A stretch of DNA of 35,475 nucleotides from a virus. Below, piece after piece: positions 15,193-24,228 of the stretch. A model generated the notes under the pieces. It saw nothing but the letters and a program-made list of their open reading frames with translations. It did no database searches and was not told the DNA's origin. The stretch lies in IMG/VR virus record IMGVR_UViG_3300045738_000347, positions 1 to 35,475 of that record; one strand, written 5' to 3'. How positions within the stretch are numbered: the stretch's first letter is position 1; each line of letters opens with the position of its first letter. Made by a program: the position numbers and the translations under genes.

Positions 15193-18100
15193 ATGGCGGA
15201 GATAATAAACACTTTTCTAAAAGGTAAAATGAATAAGGATCTTGATGAGCGACTTATACCTAAAGGTGAATACCGCGAAGCACAAAATATTCTTATTGGA
15301 GATTCAGAGGATGCTGATGTTGGTGCAATTGAAAATATTTTAGGAAATAAATTAGCATACCAAAATGTGTTAGCTGTTAATGCAAATTCTAACGTAATAG
15401 GTCATTGTGTAGACATTAAAACCAAAAAAATCTTTTGGTTCATAACGGATTTTCTTGGAAATAGTAATAGTGTAAGAACTATGTCACGTGCGGATAATTC
15501 ACATAATTGTAAAATTATAATGCTTGACACATCAACTAGTAGTGCTGTACCTATAACGCTGGTAAGTGGTTATTTTTTGAATTTTAGTAAATCTCATTTA
15601 ATCACCGGTGTTAATATTATAGAAGATTTATTGTTTTGGACAGATGATTATAATCAACCAAGAAAAATAAATGTTACCACCGCACAAAATGATCCAACAT
15701 ATTACAATTGTGAAGAAAAAATATCTGTAGCAAAAGTACCACCATATACACCAGCTATTTTATTAGAGCAAATTTTACCAACAGCTGCTATGACATTAAC
15801 ACGGGTAACAGCAACAACGATAGCGGGTGGAAATCCAACTAATGGTGACTATGCAAATTTAGCCACAACAACAAGTGGTGATGGTACAGGTGCTATAGTT
15901 AGAATTGTGTTTACATCAACCCCAGCTATTGCGTCTATCACCGTAACAACATCTGGATCTGGTTATTTACCGGGTGATACTCTAATTACAGCAGCCTTTG
16001 ATACTGACAAGGTTGTAACAATAACACTTCAAGATAATGACTTTAGCCTTTTAGGTGATGGTACAACACTAACTAAAGATAATAATGTAAAATCAGAATA
16101 TTTAAAAGAACGTTTTGTGAGATTTTCTTATAGATATAGATATGATGATGGGGAATATACAACATTTGCACCTTTTACACAAATTATTTTTAAACCATTA
16201 AATAGTGGAAAAATATCAGATTTAGCTACAGGTTCAGGATATACATCTGGTTACAGTAAACACGATGTATACAAAAAAGGTATTGTAAAAATAATGGAGA
16301 ATGATTACAATAAAGTAGAAATAAGAATCCCATTACCATCTATTGATGAATTTAAAACAACTAAATCAACATGGGTTAATGATTTAAAATTAAGAAATGT
16401 TGAAATTTTAGCTAAAGAATCAGATGGAATATCAGTACAGGTAGTTTCTGATATTAAAGTAGATACAGCAAATACTTCGTTTACAGATAACGTAATACAA
16501 TATACAATAAAACCAAAAACAGCCGGTAATACTATATATTATAGACACGCTTATAAACACATTTATCGTTCTGAAAAACCATATAAAACATTACCTGAAG
16601 ATCAAACCGTTAGAGTGTTTGATAAAGTTCCAGTTAGAGCAAAAGCACAAGAAATTGCCGGTAATAGATTAATATATGGTAATTTTACAGAAAATTATGA
16701 TTTACCTAATGATGAACTTGGTAATCAAGGAATAAATTATTTAATAAATTCTAGTACCAAAGGATCAAGAGAACAAGGGGATACCAGCGGTTTTAGACAA
16801 TATTTACAAAAGGCGTACAAATACCATTCGCTAAAACAAAAAAGAACATATCAAGTTGGTGTTGTTTTAATTGATAGGTTTGGCAGGCAATCACCTGTTA
16901 TATTATCTTCAAATGCGGAGACAACTTTAACAAAAGCACCAGATACATACACAAATCCAGTAGAACAAGGTTCATTTGCTAATAATTATGGTAGTGCATA
17001 TAGTTGGAGTAATGCGGAATTAGCTATAGGTAAATCGTTAGATATAGAATTTAAAGATACAAGACTTGTTCCTTTTGCAAGTGCTTCTAACCAAAATAGA
17101 TCTAATGAGCTATTCAATGGTACTATTAATGATACATGTTTAGTTGATGGTAAATTATTAACAATACCAACTGTAACAGCTAGTAGTAATGGAACTACAG
17201 CAGCATTAGCAACTGTTACCGTAACGGGTAGTGGTAGTGGCGCAACATTAAAACTCATATCATCATCAGCTAATATTAATAGTGCAACAGTTGTAGCAGC
17301 TGGTTCTGGTTATGCTGTGGGAGATCAAATAAAAGTAACAGATACTGTTATGGAAAATGACACCAATATTGGAACAACAGGTGGTGATTTAGTGATTACA
17401 TTAACCTCGAGCGATATAAAGAATTTTTATAATCCACATGGTTGGTATGCATGGAAACTTGTTGTAAAACAAACAGAACAAGATTATTATAACGTGTATG
17501 CTCCACATCCTGGCGATAGTTGGAATAATACAGAACATTATTTTGATAATAGCATAGAGGGAAGGAGTTGGTTAACATTACATGGTGACAACATCAATAA
17601 AGTGCCGCGTGACGTTGAAGATGTAGACGTATCAAGAGAAGGTGTTTCTGGATCAAATGTAAAATTATATCCAAAAGTAGTGTCATTAGATGCAGATACT
17701 TCTGGTCCAGCAGATTTACCACTAGATCGTGCTAATTTAGCATATTCTATAAGAAATACAGACACGACTGATTATATTGATGTGATTAGTATTGGTACAG
17801 CTAAAGATCAAAACTTATTTAATTCTGCAGTGAAAACAGATGTTACCGGAGATGACGCTGGTATAACTGGATTTTCTGTATATTCATTTGTGCATGGACA
17901 TGATAGAAACCCTATTGTAGCAGAATTACCAAACTTAAAAACAAGTGGTAGTAACAATAATGCTGGTGTTAGAGGTACTGTTGCTGCCGCGACAACAAAT
18001 TCTACCACAGTAACGGTTAACCCAGAAAAAACAATAACTGTTGGGCCTAGTGGGAGTTCATATAATGTTGGTCCATTTAGTGGTGGGGAAAATAAAATTG

Positions 18101-19452
18101 AAATAGGTATGCGTGTAACAGGTCCAAGTATATCACCAGATAATATAAACGTACCAGTTCTTGTTTCTAACGTAACTGGTGGTAGTGGTGGGTCACCTTG
18201 GTCAATAACACTTTCTGAAGATCAATCCATTGCTGCTAAAGAGAATTTATTTTTCTCATTACATAAAACTGGTTTAACAGTTTTTGAAACAAAACCTATA
18301 GAATCAAAATTAGATATATTCTATGAAACAACAACATGTGGTTTATTAAAAGATATTAATGAACAAGTAAGTGAAGTGACAAACGCCCCAACAAATTTAC
18401 ATTTCAATTCAACTAACAATAAAACAGAAGATTTTGAAGAAAATAATGCCAGTGCAACAGTCATAGGGGGAGCGGTTAATACATTAGATTGTGACATAAC
18501 TCCAGGTTCTTCTAATACTGTTACATACTCACTAAATAGTGTAAGTAATGGGGCTGGGGAATCTAACCTGAATAGTAAATTTCAGGTATTATCTAATGGA
18601 AAAGTTAGAACGGCAGGAGATTTTGCTAGACGTAATTCAGTTGCTTTAGATAAATACAATTTAGAAATAAGATTTGATGAGAGTAATGCTGGTGTTGCAA
18701 CGGATACTGTTGTTATTGAAGTATTGAATTCAGATCCAACAATTACAGCCACAACACCACAAAGTGTTGTGATCAATGCTTTAACTGGAACCCCTGTTGT
18801 TGCGGGTACAGCAGAAAATGGAGCACAATTAAGTAGTTCTAATTTAGATGTTATTAATTTAACATATAGTTTTGTGATGGGTGATACTGATTTTAATACA
18901 TTTTTTGAAGAAGATACAAGCACAAGTGATGGTAATTGGGGTTTTAAAACAACAAGTAGTTTCAATGGCTCGGAGTTCTTAGGTGGGTCTCCTAGTGATA
19001 GACTAATGACAGTTACGGTAACAGACGCTGAGGGAGCAACCACTAGTGTCGCTGTTCGTATAGATGTTGTTGATACAAGAGTTTCAGGTCAGCATGCTAC
19101 ATTACCAAACGGTAGCAATGAGGGACCACCTAATGGCAGTAATTATAAGCTTTGTTTTTCTTATCAAAGTTCAAGTGTTTGTACGAGTTGTAATGAAATT
19201 AGTGATCTTTGGATACAAAAGGGTACTGACCCTAGTAATCCAAATAACCCAGCAGCTAGTTTAACACAACACGAATTGATCCCTGGAAATATAATATTTA
19301 CTAACGAAACTGGTAACACAAGAGCCGGTTTGGGTCATTATAAATTTTATAAAACACTTGATGGTAATTGGTATTACGGAACGGTTACCACGGGATCCGA
19401 TGATTATAATGCGGGTCAAAGATATGTTTCATCAGTAACACAATGTAGTTAA
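15193..19452 (+). CDS. Large tail protein (nozzle/tube-type) with repeated beta modules and a cadherin-like C-terminus
   Basis: 1419 residues. The N-terminal ~650 residues contain motifs I know from tail proteins of similar phages: MNKDLDERLIPKGEYREAQN, LLFWTDDYNQPRKINV, ERFVRFSYRYRYDDGEYTTF, and VFDKVPVRAKAQEIAGNRLI. Two copies of a Gly-rich module interrupt it: about 229-280 (GDGTGAIVRI, SGSGYLPGDTLI) and about 679-740 (GSGSGATLKL, AGSGYAVGDQIKV, DLVITLTSSDIKN). Residues ~1179-1300 resemble a cadherin- or Ig-like domain (NSDPTITATTPQSVVINALT, MTVTVTDAEGATTSVAVRID). The tail end is Cys-rich (LCFSYQSSSVCTSCNE). Position and N-terminal motifs suggest the short-tail nozzle (T7 gp12-like); surface domains may bind glycans. 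The role is inferred. Confidence 0.65.
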   Translation: MAEIINTFLKGKMNKDLDERLIPKGEYREAQNILIGDSEDADVGAIENILGNKLAYQNVLAVNANSNVIGHCVDIKTKKIFWFITDFLGNSNSVRTMSRADNSHNCKIIMLDTSTSSAVPITLVSGYFLNFSKSHLITGVNIIEDLLFWTDDYNQPRKINVTTAQNDPTYYNCEEKISVAKVPPYTPAILLEQILPTAAMTLTRVTATTIAGGNPTNGDYANLATTTSGDGTGAIVRIVFTSTPAIASITVTTSGSGYLPGDTLITAAFDTDKVVTITLQDNDFSLLGDGTTLTKDNNVKSEYLKERFVRFSYRYRYDDGEYTTFAPFTQIIFKPLNSGKISDLATGSGYTSGYSKHDVYKKGIVKIMENDYNKVEIRIPLPSIDEFKTTKSTWVNDLKLRNVEILAKESDGISVQVVSDIKVDTANTSFTDNVIQYTIKPKTAGNTIYYRHAYKHIYRSEKPYKTLPEDQTVRVFDKVPVRAKAQEIAGNRLIYGNFTENYDLPNDELGNQGINYLINSSTKGSREQGDTSGFRQYLQKAYKYHSLKQKRTYQVGVVLIDRFGRQSPVILSSNAETTLTKAPDTYTNPVEQGSFANNYGSAYSWSNAELAIGKSLDIEFKDTRLVPFASASNQNRSNELFNGTINDTCLVDGKLLTIPTVTASSNGTTAALATVTVTGSGSGATLKLISSSANINSATVVAAGSGYAVGDQIKVTDTVMENDTNIGTTGGDLVITLTSSDIKNFYNPHGWYAWKLVVKQTEQDYYNVYAPHPGDSWNNTEHYFDNSIEGRSWLTLHGDNINKVPRDVEDVDVSREGVSGSNVKLYPKVVSLDADTSGPADLPLDRANLAYSIRNTDTTDYIDVISIGTAKDQNLFNSAVKTDVTGDDAGITGFSVYSFVHGHDRNPIVAELPNLKTSGSNNNAGVRGTVAAATTNSTTVTVNPEKTITVGPSGSSYNVGPFSGGENKIEIGMRVTGPSISPDNINVPVLVSNVTGGSGGSPWSITLSEDQSIAAKENLFFSLHKTGLTVFETKPIESKLDIFYETTTCGLLKDINEQVSEVTNAPTNLHFNSTNNKTEDFEENNASATVIGGAVNTLDCDITPGSSNTVTYSLNSVSNGAGESNLNSKFQVLSNGKVRTAGDFARRNSVALDKYNLEIRFDESNAGVATDTVVIEVLNSDPTITATTPQSVVINALTGTPVVAGTAENGAQLSSSNLDVINLTYSFVMGDTDFNTFFEEDTSTSDGNWGFKTTSSFNGSEFLGGSPSDRLMTVTVTDAEGATTSVAVRIDVVDTRVSGQHATLPNGSNEGPPNGSNYKLCFSYQSSSVCTSCNEISDLWIQKGTDPSNPNNPAASLTQHELIPGNIIFTNETGNTRAGLGHYKFYKTLDGNWYYGTVTTGSDDYNAGQRYVSSVTQCS

Positions 19453-19454
19453 AA

Positions 19455-20867
19455 ATGGGAGCAACAATAGAAATAGCATATTACAACACATTTATCTTAG
19501 CAGGTGGCGGTACCGCTATAACAAATCAAGGAACACCCGTTGAAAAAGAAGGGGAGTATCACGTTGAAGAAGCGCGTATACACGGTGGGTATAATGAACC
19601 TGGTGTCGACTTTGGTGTTAGAGCACACATAACAAATGAAAAATACCAATCAAGGACAAGAGAAAATGCTTTAATTTATTCTGGTATATACAATTCAAGA
19701 ACAGACATAAATAAAACAAATGAATTTTCAGTTGGTGCTGATATTACAAAAGCTGTTGATATAGCAAATGGAAGTATTCAAAAATTATATGCTGAAGATA
19801 CTAATTTAAATATTTTTCAAGAAAATAAAGTAAGTAAAGCATTGATAGATAAAGATGCTATATATACTGCTGAGGGTACACCTATACAAGCATTATCCAA
19901 TGTTGTTATAGGAATAATTTCACCATACGTAGGTAAATATGGTATTAGTAAAAACCCAGAAAGTTTTGCGGTGTTTAGTAATAGAAAATATTTTGCAGAT
20001 AAAAGTAGGGGCGTTGTATTAAGATTATCTAGTGGAACTGATGGTGGAGATGGTATAACACCAATATCCATGTACGGTATGAAAGATTTTTTTAAAGATA
20101 AATTATCACTAAGTACATTAATATATGGTACATATGATGCACAAAAAGATCATTATGTTATTTCTTTACAAGGTGATTCAGTTAACCTGTCTGGAACAAA
20201 ACATTTTATTAATATTAAAAAAACAGGTGACAACCAAATAGAAGGTGATATAACGGATTATTTAACAGTAAGTTTTGGTGAAGAAGAAAAAGGTTGGGTT
20301 TCTTTTTATACATATAAACCAAATTTTGGATTTAGTTTAGAAAATAATTTTTATACTTTTTATGGAAAAGATTTATACAAACATTATAACACCTCTGTTG
20401 GTAGAAATAATTTCTATAATGCTGTATACAATGATTCATCTTATGTGGATTGTATATTTAATGATGAAGTATCTATTGTAAAGAGTTTTTTAACAATAAA
20501 TTACGATGGAAGTACGGGTTGGGAAGCAGATGTTTCTTCTAGTGGTTATAAAAATATAAAAAGTGATGGTAGTTATTATACTTCAATAGCAGAAGAAGGA
20601 TATAAAATTCCTAAAGAAGGTGTAATGATACCTAATGTACACCCTGCACAACCAGCGGGTTTTGTTAGGAAAGAAGGAAAATATTTTGGGTTTATTAAGA
20701 ATAAAGGTAATGATAAATTTAATGATAACTCACAATTCACAACAACTGGATTACATGGTAATTATTTAAACACAACGTTACGATATTGGAATCCAAATGA
20801 AAGTTCCACTGTTAATAAGGCTGAATTATTTTCCGTGTCTAGTGAAGCAAAATTTTCATCAAAATAA
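19455..20867 (+). CDS. Tail structural protein
   Basis: 470 residues, starting 2 bp after the 1419-residue tail gene. It is beta-rich with few helices, and has a segment I associate with phage tail proteins: IQKLYAEDTNLNIFQENKVS followed by KALIDKDAIYTAEGTP (about 114-150). Strands with Gly/Tyr turns then recur (LSLSTLIYGTYDAQKDHYVI, GWVSFYTYKPNFGFSLENNF), which would suit a beta-propeller or beta-solenoid tail component. In some relatives these motifs may sit in the same polypeptide as those of the upstream protein, so the pair may form one complex. No signal peptide, no enzyme motif. Confidence 0.6.
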   Translation: MGATIEIAYYNTFILAGGGTAITNQGTPVEKEGEYHVEEARIHGGYNEPGVDFGVRAHITNEKYQSRTRENALIYSGIYNSRTDINKTNEFSVGADITKAVDIANGSIQKLYAEDTNLNIFQENKVSKALIDKDAIYTAEGTPIQALSNVVIGIISPYVGKYGISKNPESFAVFSNRKYFADKSRGVVLRLSSGTDGGDGITPISMYGMKDFFKDKLSLSTLIYGTYDAQKDHYVISLQGDSVNLSGTKHFINIKKTGDNQIEGDITDYLTVSFGEEEKGWVSFYTYKPNFGFSLENNFYTFYGKDLYKHYNTSVGRNNFYNAVYNDSSYVDCIFNDEVSIVKSFLTINYDGSTGWEADVSSSGYKNIKSDGSYYTSIAEEGYKIPKEGVMIPNVHPAQPAGFVRKEGKYFGFIKNKGNDKFNDNSQFTTTGLHGNYLNTTLRYWNPNESSTVNKAELFSVSSEAKFSSK

Positions 20868-20872
20868 AAAAT

Positions 20873-21331
20873 ATGGATTTAACTAAAATAAAATCTATCG
20901 ATACTTTACAACGGTTTATAATAGATAATAATGATAAAGAGGGTTTTTATGGTGATGGGAAAAATATACCAACTATAGATGAAATACCAATAACACATAA
21001 ATTTGCAGATCAAATATACATTAGACAAATGGATATGAAAAAAGATCAAGTTGTTGTTGGTTGTATGCATAATCATTTACATGCTTGGTTTTTAATGACT
21101 GGTAGTGTAACAATTAATGATAATGGTAAAATTATTGAATATGTGGCACCTTATTATACAATTTCAAAACCTGGTGCAAGAAGAATTATTCGTGCTATTG
21201 AGGATTCTATATTTATAAGTATACATAAAAATCCATCTAACACAAAAAATAAAAAAAAATTAGAAAAAGAAATAGTTTCTATAACTAAGAAAAAATTTAT
21301 GAAATACAAACAACTAAATAAAAAATTATGA
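20873..21331 (+). CDS. Phage cupin-fold protein
   Basis: 152 residues. Cupin motif 1 is seen in VVVGCMHNHLHAWFLMTGSV with candidate metal ligands His66, His68 and His70. The second half, APYYTISKPGARRIIRAIED followed by SIFISIHKNP, matches the pattern 'PPGTRR..yalEDt....HpT' that I know from small cupins encoded near tail and virion genes. Motif 2 lacks the usual His. The C-terminal ~40 residues are Lys-rich (KKKLEKEIVSITKKKFMKYK). The stop overlaps the ATG of the next gene (ATGA). The function of these phage cupins is not settled; a virion or assembly role is inferred from the neighbours. Confidence 0.72.
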   Translation: MDLTKIKSIDTLQRFIIDNNDKEGFYGDGKNIPTIDEIPITHKFADQIYIRQMDMKKDQVVVGCMHNHLHAWFLMTGSVTINDNGKIIEYVAPYYTISKPGARRIIRAIEDSIFISIHKNPSNTKNKKKLEKEIVSITKKKFMKYKQLNKKL

Positions 21332-22476
21332 CATGGGTAATGTTAGCAATAGGAACAGCAACGGCGATTGCTGGTGCAGTAGCAAAAAATAAATCAGCTA
21401 AAGATGCAGAAGAAAAAGCCAAGTCGGCAAAGCAGGAATATGGGGCTCAGTTAAAAGCAGCTGAAGCTCGTAGACAAGACATTACTGATCCTTTTAAAGA
21501 CATTAAGGATTTAAGTGGTATGATTAGAAATCCATACGCTGGTTTACAGGTTGCAACTCAAGCCGCGGAATTCCAAGCAGAGGAAGCTGATTTATCTTTA
21601 GCATCATCCCTTGACACATTGAGAGCAACTGGTGCAAGCGCTGGTGGAGCCACCGCTTTGGCACAGGCAGCATTGAGGAGTAAAAAAGGTATTTCAGCTA
21701 ATATAGAACAACAAGAGGCACAAAATACAAGACTCAGAGCACAAGGAGAAACTCAAATGCAAGGTATGTTAATGCAAGAAAAAGCTAGAGTACAAGGAGC
21801 TAGAGCACAAGGGGAACAGTTTATGTTTGGTGCTAGGGAACAACGAGAGGGTATTGAACTAGATCGTTTAGCAGGTTTAATGGGTAATCAACAACAACAG
21901 GAAAATGCATATAGTATGGCGCGTATGAATGTGTGGGGTTCTGCATTAGGACAAATAGGAGGTGCAGCAATGGCCGCTGGGGGTCAAAATCTCGCAGCAG
22001 GTAAAACGACATTTGGTAGCAATACACCTGGAGGTAATCCATTTTCCACCGGTACAAATACATTAAATTGGGGTCAGTACCAGAACCTGCCAACTCAAAT
22101 AAAAATTCCTATGTCCAGTTGTTTTACAAAAGGATCATTAATTAAAATGTTTGATGGTACTTTAAAAGCAATAGAAAACATTAAAATTGGAGAGTGGGTT
22201 AGAACTGGTGCGAATAAAAAAGGTGTTGTTAAACAAACGCTAATACACGCTATTAATAACAAAATAAATATATACAGACACAATGAAACGGGTGTCACGG
22301 GTAGTCACTGGGTATTCTTAGCCGGTGAGTGGATGCCTGCGAGAAGATTACGTTGGATATTTAATTGGGATAAAAAACAAGAATTAGTTGACAACGTATA
22401 TAACTTAGAAATAAAAGGAGATAACGAGACTTACATAACAAACAATATTATAGTTTCAGGAAAACTTTACAAATAA
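21328..22476 (+). CDS. Internal virion protein with C-terminal Hint (intein-like) domain
   Basis: 382 residues in three parts. Residues 1-25 are a hydrophobic Gly/Ala segment (WVMLAIGTATAIAGAVA). Residues ~26-190 form a long Ala/Gln/Glu helical region (SAGGATALAQAALRSKKGIS, NTRLRAQGETQMQGMLMQEK) like T7 gp14-type ejection proteins. After a Gly/Asn linker, residues 265-382 are a Hint domain: block A CFTKGSLIKMFDGTLKAIEN with IKIGEWV (Cys265), block B TGSH (Thr324, His327), block F VYNLEIKGDNETYITNNIIV. It ends NIIVSGKLYK: the His-Asn pair needed for C-terminal splicing is replaced by Ser377-Gly378 and no real C-extein follows. N-terminal thioester cleavage would therefore be possible, splicing not. 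Hint assignment is strong; activity is inferred. Confidence 0.82.
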   Translation: MTWVMLAIGTATAIAGAVAKNKSAKDAEEKAKSAKQEYGAQLKAAEARRQDITDPFKDIKDLSGMIRNPYAGLQVATQAAEFQAEEADLSLASSLDTLRATGASAGGATALAQAALRSKKGISANIEQQEAQNTRLRAQGETQMQGMLMQEKARVQGARAQGEQFMFGAREQREGIELDRLAGLMGNQQQQENAYSMARMNVWGSALGQIGGAAMAAGGQNLAAGKTTFGSNTPGGNPFSTGTNTLNWGQYQNLPTQIKIPMSSCFTKGSLIKMFDGTLKAIENIKIGEWVRTGANKKGVVKQTLIHAINNKINIYRHNETGVTGSHWVFLAGEWMPARRLRWIFNWDKKQELVDNVYNLEIKGDNETYITNNIIVSGKLYK

Positions 22477-22488
22477 AATAATAAAATA

Positions 22489-24210
22489 ATGGGAGAATAT
22501 CAAAATCCAACATATCGAGGTATAAAAGATCCAAGCGCATTTACTAATGCTTTTAATCAAAGTTTTAGTTTATGGTTTGATAAAGTAACTGCAATATTAA
22601 TAAATAAGAAAAATCAAAAGACAAAACAAGCAATAGCATACCAACAATCTAAAGATGATTATGCTAAAAAAGTTCATGGATTCTACACTGATAATAAAAA
22701 AGAAATTGATAGTGCAAACTCAGCCCACTTGGGTGTAGTTAAAAGTATTAATTTTTTAAACGAGCAATATACGAGGTATGCAAGCAATAATCAATTAACC
22801 GATGGAGATTTTAGAAGATCAGGTGATGAGTTCAAAATGGCTATTACACCAATAAATCTTATGAGTGGGACTTTTTGGGGGGACAATTCTGTTAATTTAA
22901 CGAATCTTAATATGGGTCATGGTAATGATTTCCAACTCCTAAAACAACTCAAAATAGATGTAGAGGGTTCAACTGATGAACAAATACAAGGAATGTTTGG
23001 TTTGAATCTACTCATGCCAGGTCAACCCGTGCCTGAGGGTTATAGAGTAGGGCAGATATATGGTAAAGATATAGTATTATCCACTGGTGAAAAAATAACG
23101 CCAAGTGAATTAACAAGGATGTTAATACAAGCTAGACACCCAGGTAATAAGCTTCATGGAGAAAATACCTCTATGTCTGCTATAAACACGGGTATGGATG
23201 TGTTGGTTGATAATGCAAACAGTAATACTAAAAAAAATATAGATGTTCAATATAGGGGTGATGTAGGTGGGAATTACGATGATTATGAGAAACAAAGGGA
23301 TGATGATTTTACAACTCACGTGAAAAATGAAGTGGATGATTGGAGTGGAAAGAATAATTTTTCCCCCACTTTATGGCATAATAAAATGAACGTGAGAGAT
23401 AAATTATTCAGTGAGGGAGATATAGATCCTAATGGTAACGCGATGAGTGCTGAAGTGGCTGAAAGATTAAATCGTTTGGAATTTGGTGATATTCAAAAAA
23501 TGTTAAACAATATGGAAAGTGAAGGAAATACTGGTGTAGATAGCACGTGGCCAGGTGATGACACACCGGGGTTAGGTATACCTGAAGAGGGTGCTGAATT
23601 ACCAACACAGATAGATTATGATTTAGCTAGTTATATTATTGATGCACAAAATGGAAAAATAGTAGATTATTTAGTTAAAGAAAACATAGATAAGTTAGAT
23701 GCGGTTACTCGTCCTAAACCTTTAACTATAAAAGAAAGTAAAAAACCTTTCTACGAAATTAAAACAGAAAATCAAGGAATATTGTATGATAATTACGAAT
23801 CTGATTTTAGTGAATTAATGAGTGTGTACACAGATCCTGAGCGTTACACGGTTGATAATGTTACTGTTAGTGGAAAAAGTTTACAAGATTTTCTAATGCA
23901 TAAAGCTATTAAAGTTGGAGATAATAATACTACCATAATGGCAGTTAAATTAGGTGAAAATAAAGAGAAAGCATTTAATGAGGATGGATCACCTAATAAA
24001 GCTTATAAATCTGGTGGTGTATTGACGCTGAGCGTTGAATGGGCTAAAAAAAGTGGAGGTGTAGTAACACTTGATAAAGAATATGATTTAACACTTATGA
24101 ATCATAATGATTTCTATGAATTAATAGGTGGACTTACAGGAACTCTTAAACCCGAAGAAGTTATAAATGAAAATAAACGATACGGTAGAATCAATCAAAA
24201 TCCATATTAA
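22489..24210 (+). CDS. Hypothetical internal virion-type protein
   Basis: 573 residues between the Hint-domain protein and the giant protein, with 12- and 18-bp gaps, so one operon. It is hydrophilic, Asn/Asp/Lys-rich and mostly helical at the N-terminus (FNQSFSLWFDKVTAILINKK, KQAIAYQQSKDDYAKKVHGF). An acidic, Gly/Pro-rich stretch lies near 355-375 (STWPGDDTPGLGIPEEGAEL) and a beta-rich region towards the end. No membrane segment or catalytic motif is visible. By position it corresponds to a T7 gp15-like ejection protein, but I see no sequence support for that beyond order and size. Confidence 0.6.
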   Translation: MGEYQNPTYRGIKDPSAFTNAFNQSFSLWFDKVTAILINKKNQKTKQAIAYQQSKDDYAKKVHGFYTDNKKEIDSANSAHLGVVKSINFLNEQYTRYASNNQLTDGDFRRSGDEFKMAITPINLMSGTFWGDNSVNLTNLNMGHGNDFQLLKQLKIDVEGSTDEQIQGMFGLNLLMPGQPVPEGYRVGQIYGKDIVLSTGEKITPSELTRMLIQARHPGNKLHGENTSMSAINTGMDVLVDNANSNTKKNIDVQYRGDVGGNYDDYEKQRDDDFTTHVKNEVDDWSGKNNFSPTLWHNKMNVRDKLFSEGDIDPNGNAMSAEVAERLNRLEFGDIQKMLNNMESEGNTGVDSTWPGDDTPGLGIPEEGAELPTQIDYDLASYIIDAQNGKIVDYLVKENIDKLDAVTRPKPLTIKESKKPFYEIKTENQGILYDNYESDFSELMSVYTDPERYTVDNVTVSGKSLQDFLMHKAIKVGDNNTTIMAVKLGENKEKAFNEDGSPNKAYKSGGVLTLSVEWAKKSGGVVTLDKEYDLTLMNHNDFYELIGGLTGTLKPEEVINENKRYGRINQNPY

Positions 24211-24228
24211 TTTTAAAATCTAATAATA

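Noticed and set aside
19064-19264. 66-codon + strand ORF inside the 1419-residue tail gene
   Set aside because: A hydrophobic shadow frame; the tail gene frame is continuous and there is no start signal of its own.
22120-22476. A complete, splicing intein inserted in a virion gene
   Set aside because: There is no C-terminal His-Asn plus Cys/Ser/Thr and no C-extein; the protein ends four residues after the Ser-Gly pair. No homing endonuclease domain fits in 118 residues.
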